Source: Ophiura sarsii (Eukaryota > Echinodermata > Ophiuroidea > Amphilepidida > Ophiuridae). Taken from it: a DNA stretch of 64,000 nucleotides. The stretch covers positions 31,223,551 to 31,287,550 of the forward strand of contig CM069450.1 in NCBI GenBank assembly GCA_035610835.1, read 5' to 3'. Positions 1 through 12,932 of the stretch are shown here, one piece after another. The position numbers and the translations under genes were made by a program. The notes beneath the pieces are model-generated. The model worked only from the letters and a program-made list of their open reading frames with translations, searched no databases and was not told the origin of the DNA. Numbering within the stretch: the stretch's first letter is position 1; every line of letters starts with the position of its first letter.

Positions 1-1980
1 TGTTAGACTAAGAACTGAAAGATTGGCTATTTTTAAATCTTAAAAATGTTAAAAATAGATTTGTCACTTGGACAACGAATAAACCCTAACCTAAGAACAC
101 CCTTTCAGCTTGTTTCAGTTCTATGTGTCTCATAATGTTTTAATTCTTTTGATCCCCAAAAACATACTCTATTACTGGACACTTAGACGTTAAATAAACC
201 ATGTTCTACAGGCTTTGCCTACAGAATTATTTTGGAAAATAATGAAAAATATGAATATGTTGAAGATAAAAATTCACCCCCCACCCCACCCCCAAACTCA
301 TTTGTGATTTAAAAATGCTACAGATGTTGTTGTTGCTTTTGTGTGTCAAATGACCAACCAACCTTTCCTTTGAACCCATCACCACAATGTGTTTCTGGGA
401 TAAGTAATCTGTTATTTAAGTACAGTGTTGAGAACCCCTTCTGGATATATATCAGGGGGTGGGGGAGAGACTCTCAACTCTTTTTTTCGGAAAGGCACAG
501 ATAGCCCTAAATCTGGAAATGGAGAGCAAAATGATTGAAGATTTCAACAACAACAAAATGAAGGAAAAAAAGAGGAAAATTCTGCATTAAATCTGGAGTA
601 AGGTGCAGGATGATGTCTATATTCCGGGGGGGGGGGGGGGGGGGGGGGGTACTCACCTAATGCGGTATACGGGGATGTGCCGCTCTAATGGGGTCACTTT
701 TTACAAATGGGTCTATTTTCGTGCAAATTTGGTCAATTTTCGCGAAGATTTGCGAAAATTGAGTCAATTTTCCTGAAAATTTGGTCTTCAATGAAGCAAA
801 ATCCTTAAAAATGGGCCGCACACCCCAGACCAAACCAAATCCGAGAACCCCCAGGTTTTATTCGCCATTCAATGACAATTACACAGTGTTTTTTTTAATG
901 CAGCAAATGGCCAAATACAGACCTTTTTCTGAATCCTTGACAGGGGGTCATCACTTACAATATTTGCCCAAGGGTTTCCTCTACATGCTCATCTAATCAT
1001 CTTTACACAAAATGCTGATTTTCACATAATTTTGTTAGGTGTAATGTCCGAGAATCTGCCAATTTTATGTGTGCAAATTTTATGATTTTTGCAAATCTAA
1101 ACTAAAGTCGCTTAACACGACTTGATGCGATCACTTGGATCGTTCTACTGTATTGGTTGAGTAGAGCGTACAAACTGATTTGTTAAAATGTTTTGCTTTG
1201 TTTTCAATGGCAAAAGGGGATCTCCAGGGTGACCAGTATATGCAGGCCTAGATATAGCACCCGCCTGCCTGCCCATAGCAAGTAACTTTTTAGGACATAT
1301 TTTAGTCCAAACCGGCCCGAAAATATGCTTTAAACAAAGGGGAATGGGGCGTTTTCAGAAATCGGGGTGGGGTAGGGCGTTTTCACAAAAAAAGGTACAT
1401 AAGCTACACAAAAAAGGTACATTTGTACACAAATAAGATGCGTTAATAAAAAAAAAAAGGTACATTGGTACCAAAAACAGATATTTTTACTTCATATTGG
1501 GGGGATGGGGGGCGTCCCCTCCCGCCCCCTCCGCCCCTAGTTATGGGCCTGTCAGAACCCCAGTGTGTTCGACCCCCACATACCCCAAACACACCCCCAC
1601 ATGGATGATTCAATAAATAAACATACAAACGAATCTAGTATGGTGAGGAAAAGACAAATAAACAGCTATTGCGGGCATAAACTTGTTTGATGCCACAAAG
1701 GTTTCTCAAGACATTGGTATGTTCTGTGGGTATGTTCTGATTAACCACAGCGTTGTCTGCCCTTGGAAACAGCTGATTACGGTTATGAACTCTTGACTTT
1801 GGAGAAGGGAGTGCCAATCCCTCAGGTGATTGAAACATGAATGAAAGTACAGTTGCAGTACATGGTCCTAAATAGGCTAAGTAACTGGTTCCATATCGAA
1901 CTTCAAAACAAGTCAATAATTATTAGCTTGGGGGTAAAGTGACTGGGCCCTTATCTTCAAAAATATCTCTGTGGTTTTAT
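1..1980. other. Intergenic DNA downstream of AQR, no gene seen
   Basis: AT-rich sequence with low-complexity stretches: C-rich near 277-293, a run of 24 G at 626-649, and short diverged repeats of gtcaattttcgcgaa near 730-775. I found no reading frame with recognisable protein features, so short open frames here look like chance. Confidence 0.6.
626..649. repeat. Poly-G run of 24 bases
   Basis: An uninterrupted run of G follows attcc. Similar long G or C runs recur at 12,018-12,040, 24,919-24,961, 27,499-27,513, 42,498-42,514 and 44,577-44,591. Confidence 0.95.
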
Positions 1981-1984
1981 AATG

Positions 1985-2740
1985 TAGTTACACACAAGAG
2001 AAGATATCGGTATCTCCCCAGAAACCATTGTGTTCGATTGAATTACCATGTCTAATTAACTTACACAACTTCTTTTGACATATTTAAAAGCGTTAAAGCA
2101 TAAAGCGGCATTGTGGGAAGGAATTTTTCTTGCTGGCCATACTATTCTACTGGCTATTGTCATCATTTGAGTCAGATAGTTGAATGTATCCACATCTACA
2201 GAAATACTCACAAAGGATTGGTAATCGATCCATGTCTGTATGGAGCATATACATGCATGATAGGCCTAACGGTTCAAAGCGGGCATTTCAAAATTGCATT
2301 TCACATACACATTTCACATCTTGACATGAATCGTTAGTGAAAAAAATAACATAAATGAATAGAGCAGAACTAGACTTTGCAATGGTGTGTTTTCTTTACT
2401 AACGATTCATGTTTACCCAGTTTATTCTGAACCAGGAATTGGAACCATGTACAAACTTATGAGAGTGCACGTTTGATTAGACATGGTAATGCGACCGGCC
2501 ACAATGGTTTCTGGGCAGCTCCCCCGTATCTTCTCTTGTTACACACAACTGAAACAATTTGTCAAAATTTGTGTTGAATTCAAGTCTTACAACCAGGAAT
2601 TGGAACCATGTACAAACTTATGAGAGTGCACGTTTGATCAGACATGGTAATGTGACCGGCCATAATGGTTTCTGGGTACCCTGTATCTTCTCTTGTTACA
2701 CACAACTGAAATTTTGAATTCAAGTCTTACAATACACATC
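1985..2740. repeat. Duplicated 120-bp segment, two direct copies plus an inverted fragment
   Basis: Direct copies at 2,431-2,551 and 2,592-2,710 share ccaggaattggaaccatgta and end in tatcttctcttgttacacac. Part of the same sequence appears inverted near 1,990-2,060 (cacacaagagaagata, gaaaccattgtgtt). This is probably the remains of a foldback element. Confidence 0.75.
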
Positions 2741-3015
2741 CTTCCAGTTCATTTCCAGACAATGCACAGGCTACAGCAGAAAAAACTATTCTTGTATGTA
2801 TTTTTAAAAACATGCTTTAAAGCTAAAGACATCGACTCGTTTGACTTTTAAATGCAATTCTCAAAAATGTTTAACTTAAACATGTGTCTGCTCATTATAT
2901 CCAAGCACCTTTGAAATGGACCCTGAATGGCGTAACAACATAACCATTTTGATACCCCTAAATTGTGTAACACCCACCCACAGACCCTATCCTAAACGGC
3001 GTTACTCACACTCAA

Positions 3016-3402
3016 TTAAAGGTATATTATGTGATCTTTTCCAGGGAATGCCCTCAATCCTCGAGAAAAAAATTGAAAGCAGATTTTCTTGCAGATTTAC
3101 ATTTCAGATCATAAATCGTACATACATTCCAAGTTACAGGGTGATACGATTCTTAAGTACTTCAAAATCATGGTTTTAGAGTGAAAATAAACTGTCGGAG
3201 TCTGCGCTGACAACTTATTTTTACTCTAAATTCAATCTAAAAACCATGATTTTGAGGTAATTAGGAATCGTATCGCTCTGTTACTTGGAATATATTCATG
3301 ATTTATGATCCGAAATGTAAATCTGCAAGAAAATCTACTTTCTACAAAAAATCATGAATAGCGGGTGCTCCCTAAAAAAGACAACATAATACGCCTTTAA
3401 TG
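3016..3402. mobile_element. Palindromic MITE (long inverted arms)
   Basis: The left arm (ttaaaggtatattatgtgat ... acatttcagatcataaatcg ... aaaatcatggttttagagtg) is inverted in the right arm (tctaaaaaccatgattttga ... atttatgatccgaaatgtaa ... acataatacgcctttaa). The arms are about 170 bp around a short loop. A partial relative lies near 7,020-7,202. Confidence 0.85.
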
Positions 3403-4220
3403 AGAAAGACTGAAAACATATCATGAATGAAGTGTGCATATCACTGCACACATTTAATGCATATGCGACCAAATAAAACAAGCCAAATCATGTCTTTTTC
3501 TTCATATTAACAGTCATAAATACAGTAACTAACCCTGAACATCAATGGAATCGACTGAAAAGCATCCCTCGTCAAAAAACATTGATGGCGTCATGTGGCG
3601 AAATATTGACCTTTTAGAATTGTTTCTTTGACGCGGTTGCATAGCCAATCGTACAACATGGCGAGTGACCCGCCCCGTTTTTACTATCTACCACTGGCTC
3701 CAAATTTAGCATTCCATATAGAACTGTCTTTCCCTAGATATATTGATTTTTGTATAATAGAAGGGCTACCATAGGCCTGAGTAAGCTTTTAAGCTCTATG
3801 TGACTAACATAGAAGTGAACCAATTTGCCAAGACTCACAAAGCCTCTATAATCTATAGATGGGGTGACAGGTGACGTCACACCGGGCAAAACGTGGCTAG
3901 TTGCCATTGTTCTTTGCCCGGCAGTTTGCGCACGCATCCTGTTTTGTTTAGGACTCGTGCTTTTAAAACTCGCGCCAAAGCATTATAAAGGGCAATACGG
4001 CATAGCGGACAGTGTTGTGGTCATATGCTGTTCCCTCAAGCGTGTATCGACAGTCCAGTCCGTTCGACCGTTGCGTTTGTTGATAAACATTGGATGTAAA
4101 CAACGGTCACCTCATCTATAGGGAGGTGAACTAGCCACTTCAGCTGGGTATTAGATTGTATTAGGTAGATGCCTCAGTAGAAGGGCTATCCTAGGCCTGT
4201 GTAAGCTTAATCGTCACATA

Positions 4221-4880
4221 CAGGGTGAGTCAAAAAGAAGTTGTACAGATTTGAATCTTTTTTTCTGAGAAAGAAAAAGAAAATTGACCTAAAACTCAAG
4301 CGATATTTTGAGGAGAATATTCTTCCTATCATCTGAAAAAGAATGACTGAAATCGATAATTCCTATCCAGAGTTATAGCTATTTTACTAAAAGAGTCCAT
4401 TGTTTTAGCTGTCCACTGATACGTAAAACAGAACAAAGTAAAGAAAATGTTTAGAACTCATCATTATCAGTAATTGTGTTATTCCTCATAATACAAAATC
4501 ATAGAATCCGTCAAAAAGAGAAGGTTAAAGTCTTATTGTAGTCACTGATCATTTATTTTAGGCACACCATTCCCACCTATGTTTGAAACTCCCGGGCTTT
4601 AATCTTATTTGAATATGAATGACCGTGTGTACATTTTGCTGCCCACTTAAAGTGGGTAGATATCAAGAGAATTAAGCGTTTCGTGGACAGCTAAAAAAAG
4701 GGGTTCTTTTATTAAAACAGGCATAGCTCCTGATATAATTGATCGATTTCAATGATTTCTTTTGTCATATGAACGGAATAAGTTGCTCTTTGAATACGTG
4801 TCTCATTGATTTGTCAAATTTGTTTAGTCTATTTTTAAACAAATATTCATTCCTGTACAACTTCTTTTTGAATCACCCTG
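4221..4880. mobile_element. 660-bp MITE with TA target duplication (cagggtgagtc family)
   Basis: Ends cagggtgagtcaaaaagaag and cttctttttgaatcaccctg form inverted repeats of nearly 30 bp. TA flanks both sides (4,219-4,220 and 4,881-4,882). The uninterrupted target survives at 6,184-6,200 (cacatagaagtgaacc), which confirms the insertion and a TA duplication as in Tc1/mariner-type elements. No transposase frame is present. Confidence 0.9.
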
Positions 4881-4964
4881 TAGAAGTGAACCAATTTGAC
4901 AAGACTCAAAAAGCCTCTATAATCTATATGGAGGTGAACTAGCCACTTCAGCTGGGGTATATAA

Positions 4965-5462
4965 CTAAAGACAGCAAAAAAAGTAAATCGGCTGTTGTAA
5001 AAGCACCTATAAATTTAAAATTGTTACTCATATTCTAAAAATGAAAATACCAGGAGACAGAATTAGCTGTTCTTGTTGTGCTGTAAACTTGATAGCATAA
5101 TCCGGGACAAATTTAATGGGGATGACAGGCGTACTTCTTTACAATTAAAAAGGATGAATTTAAAACTCTGAATGCTCAGGTCTGAGAAGACGGACAGGAC
5201 AGGTCATCGCCATGGGCAAACTATCAAAATTCCCGCTATTATCTTCACGCTGAATCAGCGAGATCAATATGGAAATGGGCACTTTTCATCTGTAAGCACA
5301 TACCGCGACAACAATACTCGATCAATTTTAACAAACAAGGTGTCAAAATCACCGTAATTAAATTTTCCATCTCCTGGTATTTTCATTTTTAGAATATGAG
5401 TAATAATTTAAAAATTATAGGTGCTTTTACAACAGCTGAGTTACTTTTTTTGCTGTCTTTAG
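4965..5462. mobile_element. 500-bp palindromic MITE inserted in an older repeat
   Basis: Arms ctaaagacagcaaaaaaagt ... gttgtaaaagcacctata ... gaaaataccaggaga and their inverse at 5,360-5,462 fold back over about 140 bp. The flanks resemble the parent repeat (cagctgggtattagattgta at 4,143), so this is a second insertion beside the 4,221-4,880 element. Confidence 0.85.
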
Positions 5463-6042
5463 ATTGTATTATATGCCTCAGTTAGAAGGGCTATCCTAGG
5501 CCTGTGTAAGCTTAAAGGGGCACTAAGAGATGTGTTGGAAGCTGCGCCCCCAATTATGATAAAAACTGGGATTAGTATATTTATACAATTGTATTACTTA
5601 CATGTATGAACTTACACCTATTAGGATTAAGAAAAATCAGCCCTCTTTGTACAACAAAACGTTGATTAAAAAAATGCTGATCGGGCCCGATCAGCATATT
5701 ACATCAGACAGTATCCCTCTGCAGTACGTGTGATAAATAACGCGAACCATATTTGCATAGAAGGCGTTTTTCAATGAATAGCGATGTTTTGATCAAGTTT
5801 TGCTGTGTTTTTGTTAGTAGAAACAACAATATTGGCAATTTTTAATGTTCATCTTGAATTCTGAAGTAAATTTTAAAATTTTTAAAATGTCAACACCACT
5901 TAATGTCCCTTTAACCCTAACCAACCCCAGTGCCACAAATGTCCACGGTAAAGTCTGTCTGTACCAGCTGGCGTGGCACTTTTTCAATGAAATAATGGCC
6001 CCAGGCTACATAGTTGGGCGAATATACTCGCCTAGGTATGGT

Positions 6043-6118
6043 TGGCCCCGTGGCGCACTGGTGGATTGTTCATCTTGCAACTGAGAGGTTGTGGGTTCAA
6101 TCCCCGGTGGCGGTGCCA
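6043..6118 (+). mobile_element. tRNA-like SINE head
   Basis: The sequence has a pol III A-box-like TGGCGCACTGGTGG and B-box GGTTCAATCCC with the spacing of a tRNA, and CTTGCAACTGAGAGGTTGTG in the anticodon-arm position. The acceptor stem pairs poorly, so it looks like a SINE head and not a working tRNA gene. Confidence 0.65.
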
Positions 6119-6259
6119 TTCTTTTTGTCCGCATTTTTGTCTTTGAAAAAAATTCCCTTGGAAAATGCAACTAGGAGATTAATCGTCACATAGAAGTGAA
6201 CCAATTTGCCACGCCTCTATAATCTATATGGCGTTGAACTAGCCACTTCAGCTGGGGTC

Positions 6260-8270
6260 TTGGGTTGAAGACTTATGTGCATGATATCACAGGTACTGAC
6301 ACATGTTGTCATTATACTGATTGGACTAGGCTGCGAGTGGCAGATGGCCCATTTTGAATTAGGTCTTGTATCCTATATTCAAACCTAGTCAAACTGCTGG
6401 AAACTGGCCTGAATCTGGTCTCTGATAATTTAGTCTACTGCCCTCTTGTGAATGTTGGTTAAAATAAGTGGATGCTGTATGACTATAGATGGCAGTAGCC
6501 AATTTAAACATCTGGACAGGCAATGGTGGACATGGGCATTGTATGCAAACATTCAGGGTTAACTCGTGTGTCTGTGTGAGGCTACTAAAACGGTTTTATG
6601 ATAGAATTCTTCTTAAATTACTTACACTGGAGTTGGTTTCCCACCATTAGATGATTTATCATTGAGGATGTGTACTTTGGAATTGATTAAATCCGATAAT
6701 GTCAGTGCAATATCATTGCAATGTCAGTGTCCATTCTATTTCGAGCTGTACTGTAAGGAAACAGTTTCCTGAACTCATAAATCTATTTTGACTGTATTTT
6801 CTGTTAAAAAACTGTCACAGCACATTACTAAATCATGATGGAAATCTGCTTCCAATTTTAGGAATTTGTCAACATATTTGTTTGATTTTAATCATAAAGC
6901 ATTCTGTAGGGGTGTGAGCAGTTGCGACTGTAATCGGAAACACTGTAAACAGCATTAAAAGGGTGGGAAAACGGTGTCAAACCATGGAATTCTATTTACA
7001 AATGGAAACAAAAAACACTCGGAAAATAAACTGTCCTGGTACCAGGACAACTTATTTCAAAATCTGATTTTGAAGTAATTAGGAAACATGTTGCTCTGTA
7101 ACTTACAGGATATTTTACTTTCTTGGTTATAAATGTAATTTGACATACAAAATATCACCTATAGAGAGCGTCCCATGGAAAAGATCGCATAATATGCCTT
7201 TAATACCAAGCAAATAACTTTAAATATATAAGAGTCAGTTTGCCTAATTTTTTAGGATTGATTCTACCCTTCAATTTTTTTTTTTAATACTTTGTGTATT
7301 GGTGGGCACTGACAACCAGGGTGACTTTAAAAAAAAATGACCTGTTGCCATGGCAACAATCAATTTTGGCAATTTTGGACAAAATATGCACTGAAATTTT
7401 CTAAAAATGGTCTTGTTTCAAGACCTTACCATACCAAAAACTGTATAATACTAGAACCTTTCAATACAAACATATCAATGAACAATTCCACCCCTATTGC
7501 TGCAGCAATTAAGGGAAGAGTCAACCCTATTATTTTGATGATCAACTTTTGCTTCTAAGTTTGAGAATATTGAATAAAAGTACATAAAAGTATACATTTA
7601 TAGAAAGGAAATTTGATAAGGAATCTGATGGTGATATCAATGTGATACCAAATAAACTAAATTTTGAGAAATGAACCAAATTTTTCAGACAGCATAGCTA
7701 TAAAATAAAAAATGGTAATTATTTCTAATAGACATTTTTGTAAACAAGACAAATTTGTCAAAAAAATGGTAATTATTTCTAATATACATTTTTGTAAACA
7801 AGACAATTTTTTGTCTCTTTTTCCAAAATAAGGCTTAGTTTTGGAAATATTGCTAAAAACATCGAAAAAGTGTAAAAGTCGTGTTTTTTTGCATACATTT
7901 CCCTAGAAATGGATGCATGTCTTGAGTTTAAAATCCATAATCGAAAACAAAATAAAAAATTGCCTCCTAGCACTGAAAGTCCTCTACACAATGGTAGTAA
8001 AAGCTAACCTGATAGTTTGATATTTTTTTAGTTATGTTGTCTGAAAATTCGTAAAATTCCTTCAAATTTGAACTTCTAGAAAACATCGATTTAGTAAAAA
8101 TATTGACATTTTCCACCATTTAAAGTTAAATGTTCTCGGAATACGCGGGTGCAAGACCTAAAAAGCGAGTATACTATTATGAACAATCAAAATAAACTAT
8201 CACATTCAATTTATATTGTCACAATGTGAAGAAATTGGAAAAAAACTGAAATTTAAATAATCGTAAGATT
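6260..8270. other. Intergenic stretch without a gene
   Basis: AT-rich sequence with the partial palindrome relative near 7,020-7,202 and a direct repeat of about 60 bp (aaaatggtaattatttctaa) at 7,707 and 7,763. No supported coding region. Confidence 0.6.
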
Positions 8271-8275
8271 GGCCT

Positions 8276-8575
8276 TTGTTTACATTTTTAGGCATTGTTT
8301 TGCGCTCTTTTGTTTTTCGCGTCTTTGTCGCGGATATTAAGCAGCGCGTCTTGTATTACGCACAGGAAGATTTAGCGCGCAACGCAATGATCGAACAGCT
8401 GTCGCAGCATTTGAAAAGCGCGGAACTCCGCTTAATTTCCCGCCAAATAACCATGCGCCTTTTCCTGACTCACACTTACCAAAACAACAATTTTAAATCA
8501 CCCAAAAGAACGGGAAATAATCGCTTCCGATTAGTAACTTATGATGGTAATGATAGAATACATATAAAAGTATAA
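8276..8575 (+). other. CpG-rich island with a 99-codon open frame, function unknown
   Basis: Positions 8,295-8,470 are clearly richer in G, C and CpG (gcagcgcgtc, ttagcgcgca) than the AT-rich flanks. The open frame has an amphipathic central stretch (EDLARNAMIEQLSQHLKSAE), but I do not recognise it. It may be a fragment of a transposon gene or chance coding inside a short island. Confidence 0.25.
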
Positions 8576-8828
8576 AATAATAGAGAAATATGAAATTCAA
8601 TTTTTGAAACAAGTACCGGGTTGACACAGCCCTTAAGGGCAATTATCTTACTCTTGTACATGCTACCCTATTTTCAGTTATGAACAAAACAAACATTTTT
8701 GACCAAAAGTATTGCCAGGGGCGCCAGAAACTTATCCTTGCTGGTGTATAAATAAATAAGCATAGATACATAAATAAATAAATAAGTGAAGAAATTCAAA
8801 CTTATGTCACTGATTGACGACGATTACC

Positions 8829-9513
8829 TATACATTGTGGTCCAAAAATGCTTTACACTTTTTAAGATGCATATTTCTTGAAATGGAAGAGACATCTAAT
8901 AATTGTTTTAATATTATCTTTAAAGTATGGTGAAAACGGAGTTGAAAATGAAGCATACATAAAGAAATGGCGACGGTTTAAAGAATAATGGTCAAAAACC
9001 AGTTTGTCCACGTGTTACACAAGTCTATGGGATATTGTCAACTCAATAGTACTGATGGGTTCACAATTTCCTGCAATAGTATGTAGGCCCTTATTATACC
9101 TGTAACCAAAGGGGAGGTACTCAGCCATGAAGCAAGCCATTGTTACAAAAGTGGTGTCATTTTAGAGAGGAGGAAATTAGCTAATCCACTGATGCATAAA
9201 AGGATACAAACAGGTCTCAAATAAATGAGAAATAGGTGGCTCAAAAAACTTTTAAAACTTTTTTTGAGGAGTTTATATGGAAACATCCATGACTGCCATT
9301 GACTTACATGTGGACAAACTTGTATTTGACAAGTTTTCTTTAAATTGACGCTATTTCTTAATTTGAGCTTTAATTTCAACGCCGTTTTCACCATATACCA
9401 ACAAGATATTTTAGTTTAGGAATATCTTAAAATAATTTAAACAAGTTTCCCCAATTTTGATAGATTTGCCTCTAAAAAGTGTAAACTTTTTTTTGTTGAC
9501 CACTCTGTACATA
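8829..9513. mobile_element. Foldback element with inverted arms
   Basis: Left arm tgtggtccaaaaatgctttacactttttaaga and tatggtgaaaacggagttga are mirrored by caacgccgttttcaccatat and aaaagtgtaaact...gaccactctgtaca on the right. The inner part is diverged. Non-autonomous DNA element. Confidence 0.65.
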
Positions 9514-10167
9514 CTCGTACAACACACAGATTTGTCATCTTTGCGATTGACTTTTATTATCAAAATTGTGTTCCAAGAGACTATTCACAATTCACAGTTT
9601 ATCTTTATGATTACTTAAAAACATGGTCAAGTTTACACACAAGTTGTGTAGAGTTCCCGTCTGCATTCCTAAAACAAGTGGCAATCTTCCATTAAAAAAC
9701 AGTTGTTCCAAACATCAAGACCTTTTCCAAGCACATTTGTTTGTATATTATTGGCTGTATGGAGAGACAAATTCTCGGAATTCACATATTCTTATATCAC
9801 AAATTATGGTCATAAACAAAATCAAAATATTTCATGTTGGATACTAACCTGTCATTTCAAATACACATTGTATGAGCACAAAAATTAATAATAATAATGC
9901 ACAAGTCAAAGACAAGTAAACTATTTTTATATCGAGTGCACTATATTCTTGTGTCAACTTAAATGAGCCATGCAATATAAACATTAATATCTGAACCGAC
10001 TGCTTTGATGAAAATAAATAAATTGATCACACTGATCAAAGAGCGTGTTTCTATTGAGGCACTGAAAAGTTAACGCTATTTGAAAATAACAGTATTTACC
10101 GTTAATTATTTTAATCACCCTGTTTCTACTCCCGAAAACTTACCGGTAAGTGATACCGGTAAGTTTA

Positions 10168-10680
10168 CTTGCCCATCCATGCCTATGCTGGTTCCCTGCA
10201 TCAATGGGCTCCACACAACTTATCCATAGATGCAGGTACGCTCAAATTTCCACTCAAATCTGATTTGCTGGCATAAAAGTCATGCATATTCATGATTGAC
10301 ACAAAATAGATCCACAAATAAATTTGATCAAGCCAGCGTCACGCTTAGAATGATAACAAATTTGCTGATTGGCACAAACTACACGTGTATCTGCGCTAAC
10401 CACAGCGCCGGACTTCATACGCACATGTACGCATGTCATATCGCGCTCCCCATCGCGCCGTAGCTATGGCAGCGCGACAATGCATTCAGCGTTCGATGCG
10501 GTATCTCAGCTACAGTGTGGTGATCGTTATTTACCTTATGCCATGACAGAGCGACAGTGCAATGTGTTGAACTTACAGTTACGGCCGGCAATGTATTTGC
10601 CCGTACCTGCACCTATGGATAAGTTGGCGTGCGGGGATCCAGGTGCAGGGAACCAGCATAATCCATGCCGTGCATACACT
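10168..10680. mobile_element. Foldback element with about 70-bp inverted arms
   Basis: The left arm (gcctatgctggttccctgca ... aacttatccatagatgcaggtacg) is inverted on the right (cgtacctgcacctatggataagtt ... gcagggaaccagcataatcc). A 128-codon open frame across it (10,369-10,755) reads through the arm, so I treat it as chance. Confidence 0.7.
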
Positions 10681-11448
10681 CTAGTCTTTGTCAAAGACAC
10701 CTCGCAAAATTACCTGTCAAGCGCCAAGAGAGGCGAGGCGTCTTTGCGCATATAGCTATTCTACTGCGTAAGCATTATGTGTCGATCAAACAATGATGTC
10801 ATCCTTACACACGCTTAGCCCTGCCTAATCCTATTGACAACAACGTTTAAAAGATAGCACTTGATATCGAGGACGTCTCTCGATAAATAATGACATCATC
10901 ATCAACCAATCAGCAAGCGCAATTTTTTCCGGGATAAATATTCCGTTATTTAACAACACAAACATAACACAAAGTTTTTTTTGCGGAAAGGCATTGTATT
11001 AGACTATTTTTATAGAGGGCGCATTAAACTATTTTTATAGAGGGCGCTCACCCCCTTTTTTTAGGGTGCTTACACCCACACACACCCCCCAACGTATTGA
11101 TGAAAGGCTATGCATACACAAAGGCAGGTGCATACATCCATGCATACATTGTTGGAAGGGGACTTTATTGAAAAAAAGCCCTGATTTGATGAATTTTTTT
11201 TGAAGGAATCAAGCGTGCCACACCAATCAACCTGACGATGTAAAAATACATTTAAACAAAATATACTTGAATTAAGTTGAATTCAAGTTCAGGAAATACG
11301 TCTCACATCGCGTTTGAATACGACGATGATGACATGTGGAGAGGTCAGACCAGTTTTCTTTACATTTAAACATTTTAAAAAGTACACACTTCTTGGTCAT
11401 GAGAACTTAGCGTTAAGATTTATCAGGTTGCTGTTTCCACTGGGCAAG

Positions 11449-11703
11449 TTAGGCCAAACAAAGAAGAAGGTCCGTCTCAGAAGCTTGCTCGCATTGGTAT
11501 GTGAAATGAGCTACGGCGCGTAGGTCTATGCGCTGGGGGCTGAATTTTTGTTGTTGATTTTTTAATTTTTTTTTTAAATTTTTTTAAAAAAAGTTTTAAA
11601 AAGTTCTCCGTAAGCTTGGATAAGCAAAAAAAAAAGATCGCACAGCACTTAGCTTTTTTGCACAATTTTTTCTGAGACAGACCTTCTTCTTTGTTTGGCC
11701 TTA
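11449..11703. mobile_element. MITE of the ttaggccaaacaaagaagaa family, copy 1
   Basis: Inverted ends ttaggccaaacaaagaagaa...ccgtctcagaagc and ctgagacagaccttcttctt...tttggcctta enclose about 190 bp of AT-rich sequence. A second copy lies at 30,369-30,628. Confidence 0.88.
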
Positions 11704-12396
11704 GCCGTAATTACTGTTACCAAACATGCTTTTTGCCGGTTTTTGCCGTTAGAAAACTTAATTAATGTTATTTGACTGTTTCTACTGGGCAAAAAGGCCA
11801 GTTGGTACCGTTAAATACGGTTAAGTTGCCCAGTAGAAACACACTCAAAATAAGGTGACCATGTGAGTGTGTTCGGCATACAGGGTGAGTAAAAAATTAT
11901 CAAAATATTGTACTGATCTGGGTACTTAAAAGGACAAAAGTAATATGCAGTTTTATCATACCACTTGGAAAAAATGACATAAATGTTAATCGATATTATT
12001 GTGACCAGTCGCATCAGGGGGGGGGGGGGGGAGGGGGGGGAGGCTCTCTATCCATTCCCCAAATGACTTCACACCATTTTGCCCGGTTATCTGTTCCTAT
12101 AAGCATGTGCACACATGACGTTTTACAAATATTAAAACAAATCTGGCCATAATCAAGGTATAGTTGGGTTTGAAATGAGCTTTCTAAAATTATATTCCTG
12201 ATGCGTGTGTAACCCGCGGAAATTTGCTATTTTTATACTAATTTGGTTTCAATTCCCTCGACTCGACTGATGCCTTGAATTGGCTACATAGTTTAAATCC
12301 CCTGAATGATAGTCAACGGTAGGCCTCGACGCCCTCTTTGGACACACCACTGAAACCGGATGGCCTCTACGGGAGAAGAGACATGTACTGATGCCG

Positions 12397-12454
12397 TCAA
12401 TGTTGTACAAGCTCTCTGTCAGGCAGACTCTTGCTCGGGACATCCAAGCAGCTC
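12397..12454 (-). CDS. AQR: Possible alternative last AQR exon
   Basis: A strong pyrimidine tract and acceptor (tctttttccctttgcag) end just before 12,454. If joined to the inner donor of E27, it completes ATG and adds SCLDVPSKSLPDRELVQH before TGA at 12,397-12,399. If joined to the outer donor of E27, it is 3' UTR. I see no protein similarity that decides between these, and no clear polyadenylation signal close by. Confidence 0.4.
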
Positions 12455-12932
12455 CTGCAAAGGGAAAAAGACGAAACAATGTATAATGTTCTGAATAAAA
12501 CAAAAACAGAAAGTATGTGTCCTGATCAAACTCACTTATTTTCCTCAATCAAAATTGAAATTTTAGTATCAGTAGAAAGCCCATATTTATCATATGAACA
12601 ACTAGCGGACATCTGCTCCACACAGTACATGACCCTCCACTTAACACGAGAAATCAACTACCACTTTTAGCCAAAACAACACTCCGGGCCATCCCACTGG
12701 AACGTGTGACAATCAAACCTACTGTCGCGGACGGATTTTAAATATACATAGTTTCCTCTTTCATATACATATTTCATTTCATAAATCCCATAAGTGGAAA
12801 AAACTGTCGTTTTGAGTTGAAAATGTGGTAAATCAATCAAAATATCAAAACTATAGCATTTCCATACTAGGCCTAGGAGAAGAGACAAACATTTCTTTTT
12901 GGATTATAACATCATCAACATATTTGACTTAC

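Larger units (their letters stand above)
3756..6255. repeat. Older dispersed repeat in at least three copies, split by MITEs
   Basis: Blocks agaagggctatcctaggcct and gaagtgaaccaatttgcc...cctctataatctatat...gaactagccacttcagctgg recur at 3,756-3,860, 4,115-4,218, 4,883-4,960, 5,486-5,516 and 6,180-6,255. They are pieces of one repeat family interrupted by younger insertions. Confidence 0.75.

Noticed and set aside
10369..10755. 128-codon open frame on the plus strand
   Set aside because: It reads through the right arm of a foldback element and shows no family motifs. Codon content follows the inverted repeat, not a protein.
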